DNA of 8,506 nt, from contig JALSHP010000367.1 in NCBI GenBank assembly GCA_026982175.1, positions 1 through 8,506 on the forward strand. Reading direction: 5' to 3'. The DNA comes from Campylobacteraceae bacterium (lineage in GTDB: Bacteria; Campylobacterota; Campylobacteria; Campylobacterales; Sulfurovaceae). The notes under the pieces were generated by a model. That model did not search any database, was not told where the DNA came from, and worked only from the letters and a program-made list of their open reading frames with translations. Positions 1 through 6,106 of this stretch are shown here, one piece after another; the first letter of the stretch is position 1, and each line of letters begins with the position of its first letter. The translations under genes were made by a program, and so were the position numbers.

Positions 1-26
1 GAATTCAACAAACAAGTGCAACACAC

Positions 27-575
27 CTAAATATCAAAAACTTCCCTAAACGAAAATTCAAAAGAGCATTCATCTTCCAATTTAAAAGTAAAGCTCTCCT
101 CTTTAAACTCTCCTTTGAGTTTGTATTTTCCTTTTTTAAGCTCATACACCTCAGCAAACATTCCTGCTGGTTCTACTAAAATGTAGTATTTTACCCCATT
201 TTGAGCATAAAGAAGTGACTTGAAGTTTCGGTCTTTGCCTTTTGTTGAGGGGGAGAGAACTTCAAAAATGATGCTAGGGCTTTGAGACAAATAAGCTTTT
301 TGATTTTTTAGATTACAAACAACCAAGCTGTCAGGTCTTACGACGGTATCATCATTTACTTTCCAATCAACTTCGGGGAGGGCTTTGCAGTTTTTACAAT
401 CTTTTAACTTTTTTTTGAGTTCAACACCAATATTTAAATTGAGTTCTTGATGCGTAATGTTTGGAGCAGGTGACATGGCGTAAGGCACACCATAGATGAG
501 TTCCCAATCACCTTCCCACGCTTGGTAATCATCGTAGTTGTAGTTTGGTAGATATTCATTTTTATAAGCTAACAT
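27..575 (-). CDS. Uma2-family (DUF820) PD-(D/E)XK nuclease-like protein
   Basis: A 182-residue protein with the Uma2 layout. The order is an N-terminal WELIYGV segment (24-30), a conserved His-Gln (42-43), VRPD with the metal-binding Asp at 82, FEVLSPST with the acidic catalytic residue at E105, a Lys at 119, and YYILVEP (130-136). D82, E105 and K119 fit a restriction-endonuclease-like core, so the fold looks intact and possibly active. The length is typical of the family. The start at 575 is well supported: the minus strand carries TAAGGAGA at 588-581, five bases before ATG. Uma2 proteins are common in cyanobacteria and scattered elsewhere, often in several copies, and their cellular role is largely unknown. 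The gene stands alone, divergent from tex, with no toxin, methylase or transposase beside it here. Family assignment is strong; nuclease activity is inferred. Confidence 0.85.
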   Translation of the reverse strand: MLAYKNEYLPNYNYDDYQAWEGDWELIYGVPYAMSPAPNITHQELNLNIGVELKKKLKDCKNCKALPEVDWKVNDDTVVRPDSLVVCNLKNQKAYLSQSPSIIFEVLSPSTKGKDRNFKSLLYAQNGVKYYILVEPAGMFAEVYELKKGKYKLKGEFKEESFTFKLEDECSFEFSFREVFDI

Positions 576-580
576 GTGTG

Positions 581-588
581 TCTCCTTA
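581..588 (-). promoter_or_regulatory. Ribosome binding site of the Uma2 gene
   Basis: The minus strand reads TAAGGAGA here, five bases before the ATG at 575. It is a near-perfect Shine-Dalgarno sequence and decides the start of the 27-575 gene. Confidence 0.8.
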
Positions 589-604
589 TCAGATATAATA
601 TTTT

Positions 605-610
605 AGTATA
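605..610 (-). promoter_or_regulatory. Extended -10 element, promoter of the Uma2 gene
   Basis: The minus strand reads TGTTATACT over 613-605, an extended -10 (TGn plus TATACT). The hexamer at 605-610 ends 29 bases before the ATG at 575, leaving a short leader that contains the ribosome binding site. No -35 box is obvious, which is normal for housekeeping promoters in Campylobacterota. Confidence 0.55.
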
Positions 611-645
611 ACAAATAAATGGAATAAATCGACTAAAATTTTTGT

Positions 646-651
646 TATACT
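646..651 (+). promoter_or_regulatory. Extended -10 element, promoter of tex
   Basis: TGTTATACT at 643-651 is an extended -10 with hexamer TATACT at 646-651. It ends 29 bases before the tex ATG at 681, the same distance as on the other side of the divergent pair. There is no recognisable -35 box. Confidence 0.55.
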
Positions 652-652
652 T

Positions 653-673
653 CTAAAAACTAAAAACTAAAAA
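653..673 (+). repeat. Three tandem copies of CTAAAAA in the tex leader
   Basis: The heptamer CTAAAAA occurs three times without interruption at 653-659, 660-666 and 667-673. This lies at or just after the predicted transcription start and before the tex start codon. It replaces any clear Shine-Dalgarno sequence and would give an unstructured A-rich leader. Copy number could vary by slippage. Confidence 0.7.
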
Positions 674-680
674 GTCCATA

Positions 681-2783
681 ATGCCCATGCAAAATCTCAT
701 AAACCTACTAAGTCAAAAAAGCCCACTTCAAAAAAATCAAATTAGCAACATTTTAAAACTCTTAGATGAGGGTTCGACCATTCCGTTTATTGCCCGTTAT
801 CGTAAAGAGATGACAGGGGGAGCTTCTGATGAGGTACTTCGTGATTTTTATGAGCTTTATGTGAGTGTTAAGCGACTGCTTGAGCGTAAAGAGGAGATTT
901 TAAAGCTTTTAGATGAACGAGAATGCTTAACTGATACGTTAAAGAAGACCATAGAAGAAGCTACAACTATGACTGCTTTGGAGGACATATATCGACCTTT
1001 TAAAGAGAAGAAAAATACCCGTGCTTCACAAGCAATTAAAAATGGGCTAGAGCCATTGGCAAATATTTTACAATCAGCCAAACTAAGCCAAAAAGAGTTT
1101 GAAGCAAAGGCTAGAACGTTTGTTCATAAAGAAGTGAAATCACTAGAAGATGCCATTAAAGGGTCAAAAGACATAGTGGCTGAACGTTTTTCAGACAATC
1201 CTAAAGAGCGTAAGATAGTTCGTGAAATGACAGAGAAACATGGCATATTGGAGGTGAAAAAAGGCAAAGAGTTTGAAGAGAATGGGGTTTACAAAAACTA
1301 CAAAGAGCATAGCGAAAAAGTGGCATTTGTTCCCTCTCACCGTTATCTTGCCATTCGCCGTGGGGAGAAAGAGAAACAGCTTTCGGTCAAGATTACGATT
1401 GATAGTGAACGCTATCTTGAAACGCTCAAACGCTACAAACTTCGTGAGCATATGGGGTCGTCTAAAAACATTTTATTTGAAGCCTACAAAGATGGGTTTA
1501 AACGACTACTTTACCCCTCCATTGAGCGTGAAGTGGCTTCCATGCTTAAAGAGAAGTCTGATTTGAGTGCCATTGCCACTTTTGGGAAAAACTTAACACA
1601 ACTCTTTATGACCCCACCTGTGACAGGAAAAGTGCTTTTAGGGGCTGACCCTGCTTACAAATCTGGCTGTAAGTTGGTGGTCTTAGATGTCAATGGAAAG
1701 TATTTGGACGATGCCTTGATTTTCCCTACGCCTCCTAAGTCGGATTTTGAGGGGTCGCGTAAAGTGGTTTTGGATTTGGTGAAAAAATATGGCGTTGATG
1801 GGGTGGTGATTGGGAATGGAACAGCCTCCAAAGAGACCCAAGAGTTTTTTGCCAAAATCAACAAAGAACTCAATGGAACGCTAAAATACACCGTGGTTTC
1901 AGAAGCAGGGGCATCAGTTTATTCTGCTTCTAAAATAGCTTCACAAGAGTACCCAAACCTAGATGTTACGGTTCGTGGAGCAATTTCTATTGCAGGGCGT
2001 GTGCGTGACCCCATGGCAACCTTGGTGAAGATTGACCCAAAATCTTTGGGCATTGGGCAGTATCAACACGATGTTGACCAAAAACTCTTAGAGCGTAAAT
2101 TGCATGAGGGTGTGGAGTCGTTGGTCAATGCAGTAGGGGTTGATGTGAACTCTGCTTCAGCATCACTTTTGGCATTTGTGGCAGGGGTGGGCGCTAAACT
2201 AGCTAAAAGCATTGTGGAGCATCGTGAGCAAAATGGCGTGTTTAATGCTAAAAAAGAGTTACTCAAAGTCAAAGGTTTAGGGGCAAAAGCCTATGAGCAA
2301 CTCGCAGGGTTTATTCGCATTCGTGAGGGGAAAAGCATTTTTGATAACACAGGCATTCATCCTGAAAGCTACGCTGTGGCTGAAGCCTTGGAAAAACTCT
2401 CAAATACTTCAGATGTAAAAGCATTGTCTGTCAAATTTGGGGTAGGGGAAGCGACCCTCCAAGACATACTCAAAGAGTTAGCCAAACCAGGGTTTGACCC
2501 ACGTGAAGAGCTTGAAGCCATTCCTTTTAAAGATGATTTGACCGATATTTCTATGTTAAAAGAGGGTTCTTTAGTCTCTGGTGTGGTGCGAAACATTGCA
2601 GATTTTGGGGCGTTTGTGGATATTGGGCTTAAAAATGATGGCATGATACATATCTCACAGATGAGTGAAAAACGGATTAAACACCCTTTGGAGGTTTTGA
2701 GTGTCAATCAGTATTTGCCTCAGGTTAAAGTGATTTCGGTCGATGTAGAGAAAGGGAAAGTGGGGCTTAGTTTGAAGTTTTAA
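681..2783 (+). CDS. tex: Tex/YhgF-family RNA-binding transcription accessory protein
   Basis: A complete 700-residue Tex protein. The N-terminal helical region carries the family signature IPFIARYRKE (34-43) and the EDIYRPFKEK segment (101-110). A YqgF/RNase H-like domain starts near LLGADPAYKSG (319-329) and includes VVSEAGASVYSAS (405-417). DPMATLVKIDP (443-453) and GIGQYQHDV (457-465) precede two helix-hairpin-helix motifs (about 495-516 and 523-545). IHPESY (559-564) follows, and an S1 RNA-binding domain fills 627-700 (SGVVRNIADFGAFVDIG). Tex binds nucleic acids in the cytoplasm and affects transcription and expression of some virulence or toxin genes in other bacteria; its molecular role is still unclear. 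The protein ends at the edge of the S1 domain and lacks the C-terminal tail of longer homologues (about 770-785 residues), probably normal for this group. ATG 681 is followed by a second ATG at 687; neither has a clear Shine-Dalgarno, so either could be used. Confidence 0.97.
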   Translation: MPMQNLINLLSQKSPLQKNQISNILKLLDEGSTIPFIARYRKEMTGGASDEVLRDFYELYVSVKRLLERKEEILKLLDERECLTDTLKKTIEEATTMTALEDIYRPFKEKKNTRASQAIKNGLEPLANILQSAKLSQKEFEAKARTFVHKEVKSLEDAIKGSKDIVAERFSDNPKERKIVREMTEKHGILEVKKGKEFEENGVYKNYKEHSEKVAFVPSHRYLAIRRGEKEKQLSVKITIDSERYLETLKRYKLREHMGSSKNILFEAYKDGFKRLLYPSIEREVASMLKEKSDLSAIATFGKNLTQLFMTPPVTGKVLLGADPAYKSGCKLVVLDVNGKYLDDALIFPTPPKSDFEGSRKVVLDLVKKYGVDGVVIGNGTASKETQEFFAKINKELNGTLKYTVVSEAGASVYSASKIASQEYPNLDVTVRGAISIAGRVRDPMATLVKIDPKSLGIGQYQHDVDQKLLERKLHEGVESLVNAVGVDVNSASASLLAFVAGVGAKLAKSIVEHREQNGVFNAKKELLKVKGLGAKAYEQLAGFIRIREGKSIFDNTGIHPESYAVAEALEKLSNTSDVKALSVKFGVGEATLQDILKELAKPGFDPREELEAIPFKDDLTDISMLKEGSLVSGVVRNIADFGAFVDIGLKNDGMIHISQMSEKRIKHPLEVLSVNQYLPQVKVISVDVEKGKVGLSLKF

Positions 2784-2916
2784 CGTAAATCATGGGTTCA
2801 TGTTTATATTGAGTGAAGTTAAATAGATACTGTTTTTTAGAACATAAGAATTAGCTTAAAGTATGAAAAAATTTATTTTTAATAGGAAAAAAGATGGATA
2901 TTTATGCTTGTTTGAG

Positions 2917-2922
2917 TATGAT
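2917..2922 (+). promoter_or_regulatory. Candidate -10 element upstream of the ciaB-like gene
   Basis: TATGAT at 2917-2922 would start transcription near 2929, giving a leader of about 44 nt before ATG 2973. TATACT at 2936-2941 is an alternative -10 nearer the gene. Either would start transcription downstream of ATG 2925, which argues against that upstream codon. The tex to ciaB gap (2784-2957) otherwise holds only AT-rich sequence, with no convincing GC-rich terminator. Confidence 0.35.
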
Positions 2923-2957
2923 TTATGAGATTAAATATACTTTATAAAATAGACTTT

Positions 2958-2964
2958 AGAAGGA
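2958..2964 (+). promoter_or_regulatory. Ribosome binding site deciding the ciaB-like start
   Basis: AGAAGGA lies eight bases before ATG 2973 and is a strong Shine-Dalgarno sequence. No comparable site precedes the in-frame upstream ATG at 2925, so 2973 is the better start. Confidence 0.75.
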
Positions 2965-2972
2965 TCCTCTTT

Positions 2973-4028
2973 ATGCAACAACGATTTATGAAAGATGTGC
3001 AACGAATACATGACGAACTTCAAAATAGAAAAATTGAACTCAATGATTATTATAAAATTTTAACAGCAGAACATCCATTAGGAGAACTGTTGGTGGAAAA
3101 CTTTTTAAGAGAGATGGGACTCTCTGGAACAGTAGAGCATAAAGAGGCAGTACTTATGAGAATTGTCAATTTAAAAGAAGATGCACTCTTGGCTGTGATG
3201 CAAAAAGCAGGTTTTAGTGAAGAGAAGATTATTGAGAAGAGAGCCTTAGCCTATCTTTTGGTTAAGCAGATACATTTAAGCCGTCATGAATCTTTTATTT
3301 TATGGATAAAAGAAAAGAAATTATTGACTCCTTTTTATCAAAAATTGATAGAGGGAGTACACTATGTTGGTGAAGCAATGAGTGTGTGGCAATCTGCTTG
3401 GAGAAACAAAGTAGTGGATGGGGTTAATCGTGAGCTACTTGAAGCTTATAATGGTGATGAAGAGGCGATTGTAGAAATGCTCAAAGAAGAAAACCTTTTA
3501 GATATTGCTCTTGATGGAGAAGTGGCTGAACCTTGTTATTCTGTCTTGCAAAAAGATAATAAAGGAGGGTATTATGCCCTCTCTTATGTTGAAGCATTTC
3601 CTCTTGAGGTTTCAGAAGTCATTGCTAGAATTGAAGACCTAATAGAAGAACTCTCTATGGTGGAGGATGAGGTATTTGAACAGCAGAGTGAATGGATTGC
3701 TTATTTTGTTGCGATTAAACGTGCATTGGGGCAGACAAATTCTCGAAAGGCTGATGCTTATTGGATGGATGTGGATAGAGCATGGCTACGCATTACCAGC
3801 CCTTTAAAAGTTGCACACCCCTTAGCCGCTTATGAAGATGGTTTTCGTAATGCAGTTGCTTTGGAATGGGATTTAAGATTGGATGAACCACTTTTTTATT
3901 ATGGGGCAGAGTTAAATGGTTTTTTTTCAGCACCTATGGTTTTAGGAGATAAACAATTTAGTAAAAATCGTATGTTTATACAAAATAGAGATAGAAAAGT
4001 GGTCATGGATGAGGTGTACGCTAGTTAA
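2973..4028 (+). CDS. ciaB: CiaB-family (Campylobacter invasion antigen B) protein, apparently short at the C-terminus
   Basis: A 351-residue soluble, largely helical protein. From ATG 2973 the most recognisable region is WMDVDRAW (264-271) followed by HPLAAYED (282-289) and AVALEWDLRL (294-303), then YGAELNGFFSAP (310-321). I recognise these as conserved CiaB features; WxDVDRAW in particular matches the segment used for Arcobacter ciaB typing, recalled from memory. CiaB was described in Campylobacter jejuni as a secreted factor needed for host-cell invasion. Homologues also occur in free-living Campylobacterota, so the ancestral role is probably not invasion. Known CiaB proteins are about 600 residues or more, while this one stops about 87 residues after the WMDVDRAW tryptophan. 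No other frame continues the family, and the next 190 bp is non-coding, so the C-terminal part is missing. An in-frame ATG at 2925 would add 16 residues but lacks a ribosome binding site. Family call is likely; truncation is inferred from remembered length. Confidence 0.72.
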   Translation: MQQRFMKDVQRIHDELQNRKIELNDYYKILTAEHPLGELLVENFLREMGLSGTVEHKEAVLMRIVNLKEDALLAVMQKAGFSEEKIIEKRALAYLLVKQIHLSRHESFILWIKEKKLLTPFYQKLIEGVHYVGEAMSVWQSAWRNKVVDGVNRELLEAYNGDEEAIVEMLKEENLLDIALDGEVAEPCYSVLQKDNKGGYYALSYVEAFPLEVSEVIARIEDLIEELSMVEDEVFEQQSEWIAYFVAIKRALGQTNSRKADAYWMDVDRAWLRITSPLKVAHPLAAYEDGFRNAVALEWDLRLDEPLFYYGAELNGFFSAPMVLGDKQFSKNRMFIQNRDRKVVMDEVYAS

Positions 4029-4036
4029 CTATTATG

Positions 4037-4065
4037 TTTAAATATTATTTAAAATGATATTTAAA
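4037..4065 (+). terminator. AT-only hairpin just after the ciaB-like stop
   Basis: TTTAAATAT at 4037-4045 pairs perfectly with ATATTTAAA at 4057-4065. The pairing continues inward through one G-U pair to about 13 pairs with a 3-nt loop. It begins eight bases after the stop codon. It has no GC core and no clean T-run after it, so it may act as a weak terminator or an mRNA 3' end, or be chance in AT-rich DNA. Confidence 0.35.
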
Positions 4066-4182
4066 TATTGCTTCTATTCTCTTTTGTAGTCTCTGTAAGC
4101 ATACTATTGTATCGTTTGTGACAAATTACAAGATATTTTAAATATAAGTTTAATTGTGTTTCTTCTTCTCACATTATTTGGT

Positions 4183-4196
4183 TATTATTAATAATA
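4183..4196. promoter_or_regulatory. 14-bp perfect palindrome upstream of the Met-rich gene
   Basis: TATTATTAATAATA is a perfect 7+7 palindrome 24 bases before ATG 4221. Its position suits an operator overlapping a promoter, and it contains -10-like sequences on both strands. It is built only of A and T, so chance is possible. The half-sites do not match the Fur box arrangement I know from this phylum. Confidence 0.35.
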
Positions 4197-4208
4197 GTAG
4201 CTAAATAC

Positions 4209-4214
4209 AAGGAG
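4209..4214 (+). promoter_or_regulatory. Ribosome binding site of the Met-rich protein gene
   Basis: AAGGAG is six bases before ATG 4221, an ideal Shine-Dalgarno and spacing. It supports that this small open frame is a real, well-translated gene. Confidence 0.8.
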
Positions 4215-4220
4215 TAAGGA

Positions 4221-4655
4221 ATGCATGAAGTTTTAAGAAAAGAGACAAGTATTTTAATGATATTGGTCACCGTATTTGGGGTGATGATTGTTCTGTTTTT
4301 TGCTAAGATGATGTATGATATGACATCCTATGTTGGACAGATGACCAACAGTGTAAATAAGATGTCTAAAGAGTTAGTTATTGTTAATAAAAAAATCACT
4401 AAAATGAGTGATGGTATGGTCGCGATGAATACTTATATGGGTGAGATGAGCATTAATATTAAAAACATACAATCAAATATGGCACAAGATATTAGCTCAA
4501 TTAGTCGTTCTGTCGATAACATGAGTACTAAAATGGGATTAATGAACAATTCTGTTAAAGATATGAGTACCGATATGGGATCAATGAAAAAAGATATGCG
4601 TAAAGGGGTAGGGAAACTTAGTCCCTTAGGTATGGCTAAATCTTTTATCCCCTAA
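4221..4655 (+). CDS. Methionine-rich single-pass membrane protein with long heptad coiled coil, function unknown
   Basis: I do not recognise a named family. The 144-residue protein has a short N-terminus with R6 and K7, one hydrophobic segment (11-28), a helical region (31-126), and a short tail ending SFIP. It contains 22 methionines, about 15 percent. Every seventh residue from 31 to 122 is hydrophobic: M31, V38, V45, L52, I59, M66, M73, I80, M87, I94, M101, M108, M115, M122. A second stripe runs M34, M41, M48, V55, M62, M69, M76, I83. It then moves by one position to I91, V98, M105, V112, M119, M126. This is a continuous coiled coil of about 95 residues with one change of a/d spacing near 84-91. 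The protein is likely membrane-anchored and oligomeric; which side the coil faces is unclear. A strong ribosome binding site supports expression. It sits 50 bp upstream of the DUF2868/GTPase pair and may belong to the same transcript. Confidence 0.8.
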   Translation: MHEVLRKETSILMILVTVFGVMIVLFFAKMMYDMTSYVGQMTNSVNKMSKELVIVNKKITKMSDGMVAMNTYMGEMSINIKNIQSNMAQDISSISRSVDNMSTKMGLMNNSVKDMSTDMGSMKKDMRKGVGKLSPLGMAKSFIP

Positions 4656-4657
4656 GG
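4624..4657 (+). repeat. Inverted repeat CCTTAGG/CCTAAGG around the stop codon
   Basis: CCTTAGG at 4624-4630 is the reverse complement of CCTAAGG at 4651-4657, with a 20-nt loop. The TAA stop of the 4221 gene lies in the right arm. No T-run follows directly, so it is not a standard terminator, though it could protect or shape the mRNA 3' end. Confidence 0.4.
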
Positions 4658-4669
4658 ATTTAAGCCCAA

Positions 4670-4687
4670 AAACCGTATAATCGGTTT
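4670..4687 (+). promoter_or_regulatory. Hairpin AAACCG-TATAAT-CGGTTT, candidate promoter of the DUF2868 gene
   Basis: AAACCG (4670-4675) and CGGTTT (4682-4687) are perfect inverted arms. The 6-nt loop between them is TATAAT (4676-4681), the consensus -10 hexamer. Transcription from it would start near 4688, giving a leader of about 18 nt before ATG 4706. The octamer CGTATAAT is repeated at 4700-4707, overlapping the start codon. As RNA the hairpin could act as a weak attenuator between the two genes; as DNA it is a plausible promoter. Confidence 0.45.
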
Positions 4688-4705
4688 AAAAAAATAAAGC
4701 GTATA

Positions 4706-6106
4706 ATGCAATATAATCACAAACTCACTTTTAAATCTTATTTGGATTTAGCCCAACTTTTAAAACAGTATCAAGGTTCTCATGAAGAGAATCGACACTT
4801 TGCATTGAGCCATAAAATTCAAGGCATACCATTAGTTCTTTTATGGAAAGATAAAAATCTATATCGGGTAGTTGATGAACTTGACTCCTCTAGATATCTT
4901 CACTATCTCAAACTCTTTAGCTCTCTTTTTGGGTTTATTTTATTGCTTTTGGGCTTTTTTACAGGTTTTGCACTACTCTCTTACTCTGGGGCTGAACCTG
5001 TTAATGTTATCTATCTACTTTTAGTAATGGTAGGCTTACCACTTCTATCAATGTTTCTTTCACTGCTTTCGTTATTTACAGGGAATATGGGGGCAAGAAT
5101 CTTTAAGCATTTCTCTTTACTTTACTATTTAGAAAAAGCAATTAACTTTTTTCCTTTTGCTAAAAAAATAGATTTTTCAGCATTACCATTTTCAGCTACT
5201 TTAAGTAAATGGATATTTTTACAACGTTTACAACTCTTCTCTTTTCTTTTTGCTTTAGGACTTTTTCTCGCACTAATTTTAACCGTTGTCTCAAAAGACA
5301 TTGCCTTTGCGTGGAGTTCTACCTTAGCCATTGACCCTCTGGCATTTCAAAATGTTTTGTCACTGTTAGCCACGCCTTGGCAAAGTTTTTTCCCCTCAGC
5401 TGTTCCTTCTTTGGAGCTTATTGAGATTTCTCATTACTTTAGATTGGGTGATAAACTCGATGTCAACATGGTTCAAAATGCTGACAAATTAGGGGCATGG
5501 TGGAAGTTTTTAGCCATGGCAACACTATGTTATGCATTACTTTTACGGCTTGTGTTTTGGTTCATCATGAAGATAGGATTTAAGAAACAACTCAAAAAAG
5601 AGCTTTACACTTTGCCTGGTGTCCAAAAATTGCTAAAGGAGTTCTCTACAGCTGTTGTCTCAACAGTATCGGTAAAAGAAGAGCAACATCTTGAGGTAAA
5701 AGAAGAACCCACACTCTTAGCTTCGGAAATATTGTCCGATGACTATGCTTTTTTATTGGCATGGAACTACGCTGAAAAAACATTGATGTTACTTCAAGAC
5801 CAGCATAAAGTCACCGTCACAAGCACCCATGTGGTAGGAGGGCGAAACTCTTTTGCTGAAGATAAAGTTATTATCGATACTTTAAAAGGTAAAGTGCTTA
5901 TCTATGTGAAAGCATGGGAGCCTCCTACCATGGATTTTATGGATTTTTTAGCCGATGTTTTGGCTAAAAACGAAGTTGATGCTGTGGAGGTTTGTCCTTT
6001 GGGTACCGTAACAGAGCATTATGCTTCTAAAAAGGTAGACATGGAGATATGGTTAAAAAAATTAGAGCAAATCACTTCTGAAAAGTTAAAGGTTATTGAT
6101 GTCTAG
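4706..6106 (+). CDS. DUF2868-type four-helix membrane protein, partner of the downstream GTPase
   Basis: A 466-residue protein with a soluble N-terminal region (1-65, including IPLVLLWKD at 41-49) and four predicted membrane helices at roughly 70-92, 99-124, 172-197 and 265-289. The 198-264 segment between helices 3 and 4 is long and polar, and so is the C-terminal region (about 290-466). The C-terminus includes VLIYVKAWEPPTMDFMDFL (397-415). With both ends cytoplasmic, the 198-264 loop would be cytoplasmic-distal (periplasmic). I assign DUF2868 from this architecture and from the adjacent DUF3482 GTPase, a pairing I know from other proteobacteria. The biochemical role is unknown. The 3' end overlaps the GTPase gene by eight bases, which implies translational coupling and suggests the proteins work together. 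No clear Shine-Dalgarno precedes ATG 4706, and a promoter-like TATAAT lies within its short leader. Confidence 0.8.
   Translation: MQYNHKLTFKSYLDLAQLLKQYQGSHEENRHFALSHKIQGIPLVLLWKDKNLYRVVDELDSSRYLHYLKLFSSLFGFILLLLGFFTGFALLSYSGAEPVNVIYLLLVMVGLPLLSMFLSLLSLFTGNMGARIFKHFSLLYYLEKAINFFPFAKKIDFSALPFSATLSKWIFLQRLQLFSFLFALGLFLALILTVVSKDIAFAWSSTLAIDPLAFQNVLSLLATPWQSFFPSAVPSLELIEISHYFRLGDKLDVNMVQNADKLGAWWKFLAMATLCYALLLRLVFWFIMKIGFKKQLKKELYTLPGVQKLLKEFSTAVVSTVSVKEEQHLEVKEEPTLLASEILSDDYAFLLAWNYAEKTLMLLQDQHKVTVTSTHVVGGRNSFAEDKVIIDTLKGKVLIYVKAWEPPTMDFMDFLADVLAKNEVDAVEVCPLGTVTEHYASKKVDMEIWLKKLEQITSEKLKVIDV
6088..6092 (+). promoter_or_regulatory. Ribosome binding site of the GTPase gene, inside the upstream gene
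   Basis: AAAGG ends six bases before ATG 6099. The open frame also offers TTG at 6096 immediately before that ATG, but spacing and codon preference favour ATG 6099. Confidence 0.6.

Larger units (their letters stand above)
605..651. repeat. 11-bp inverted repeat carrying both divergent -10 elements
   Basis: Positions 605-615 (AGTATAACAAA) are the exact reverse complement of 641-651 (TTTGTTATACT), with 25 bp between the arms. Each arm contains the extended -10 of one divergent gene, pointing outward. The two putative -35 regions overlap in the centre, so one polymerase would block the other. The arms could instead be operator half-sites, but their match to promoter consensus makes promoters the simpler reading. 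Confidence 0.6.
4029..4220. other. Non-coding AT-rich spacer
   Basis: No reading frame here continues CiaB or resembles a gene. The spacer holds the hairpin at 4037-4065, the 14-bp palindrome at 4183-4196 and the ribosome binding site at 4209-4214. It must also contain the promoter of the 4221 gene, since a separate transcript is expected after the hairpin. Confidence 0.5.

Noticed and set aside
1..6. GAATTC (EcoRI site) at the very start, as a sign of a cloning junction
   Set aside because: A single six-base site at a window edge is not evidence of vector sequence, and the following bases look like ordinary genomic DNA.
857..2707. Several open frames on the minus strand and one on the plus strand (1273-1566) inside tex
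   Set aside because: They lie wholly within a complete, well-conserved tex gene, show no domain-like sequence and have no supporting ribosome binding sites; they are shadows of tex.
2788..2804. AATCATG/CATGTTT as a tex terminator
   Set aside because: The stem has a mismatch, is short and AT-rich, and lacks a T-run after it.
3928..4100. Possible frameshift continuation of CiaB after the T8 tract
   Set aside because: Both other frames hit stops within about 30 bases, and none gives further CiaB-like residues, so a simple sequencing frameshift does not restore the gene.
4183..4196. Fur-box reading of the palindrome TATTATTAATAATA
   Set aside because: The half-site order (TATTATT then AATAATA) is opposite to the TAATAAT/ATTATTA arrangement known for Helicobacter Fur, and the sequence is pure A and T.
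5125..5331. Minus-strand open frame inside the DUF2868 gene
   Set aside because: Low-complexity Lys-rich shadow of the membrane-protein coding sequence.
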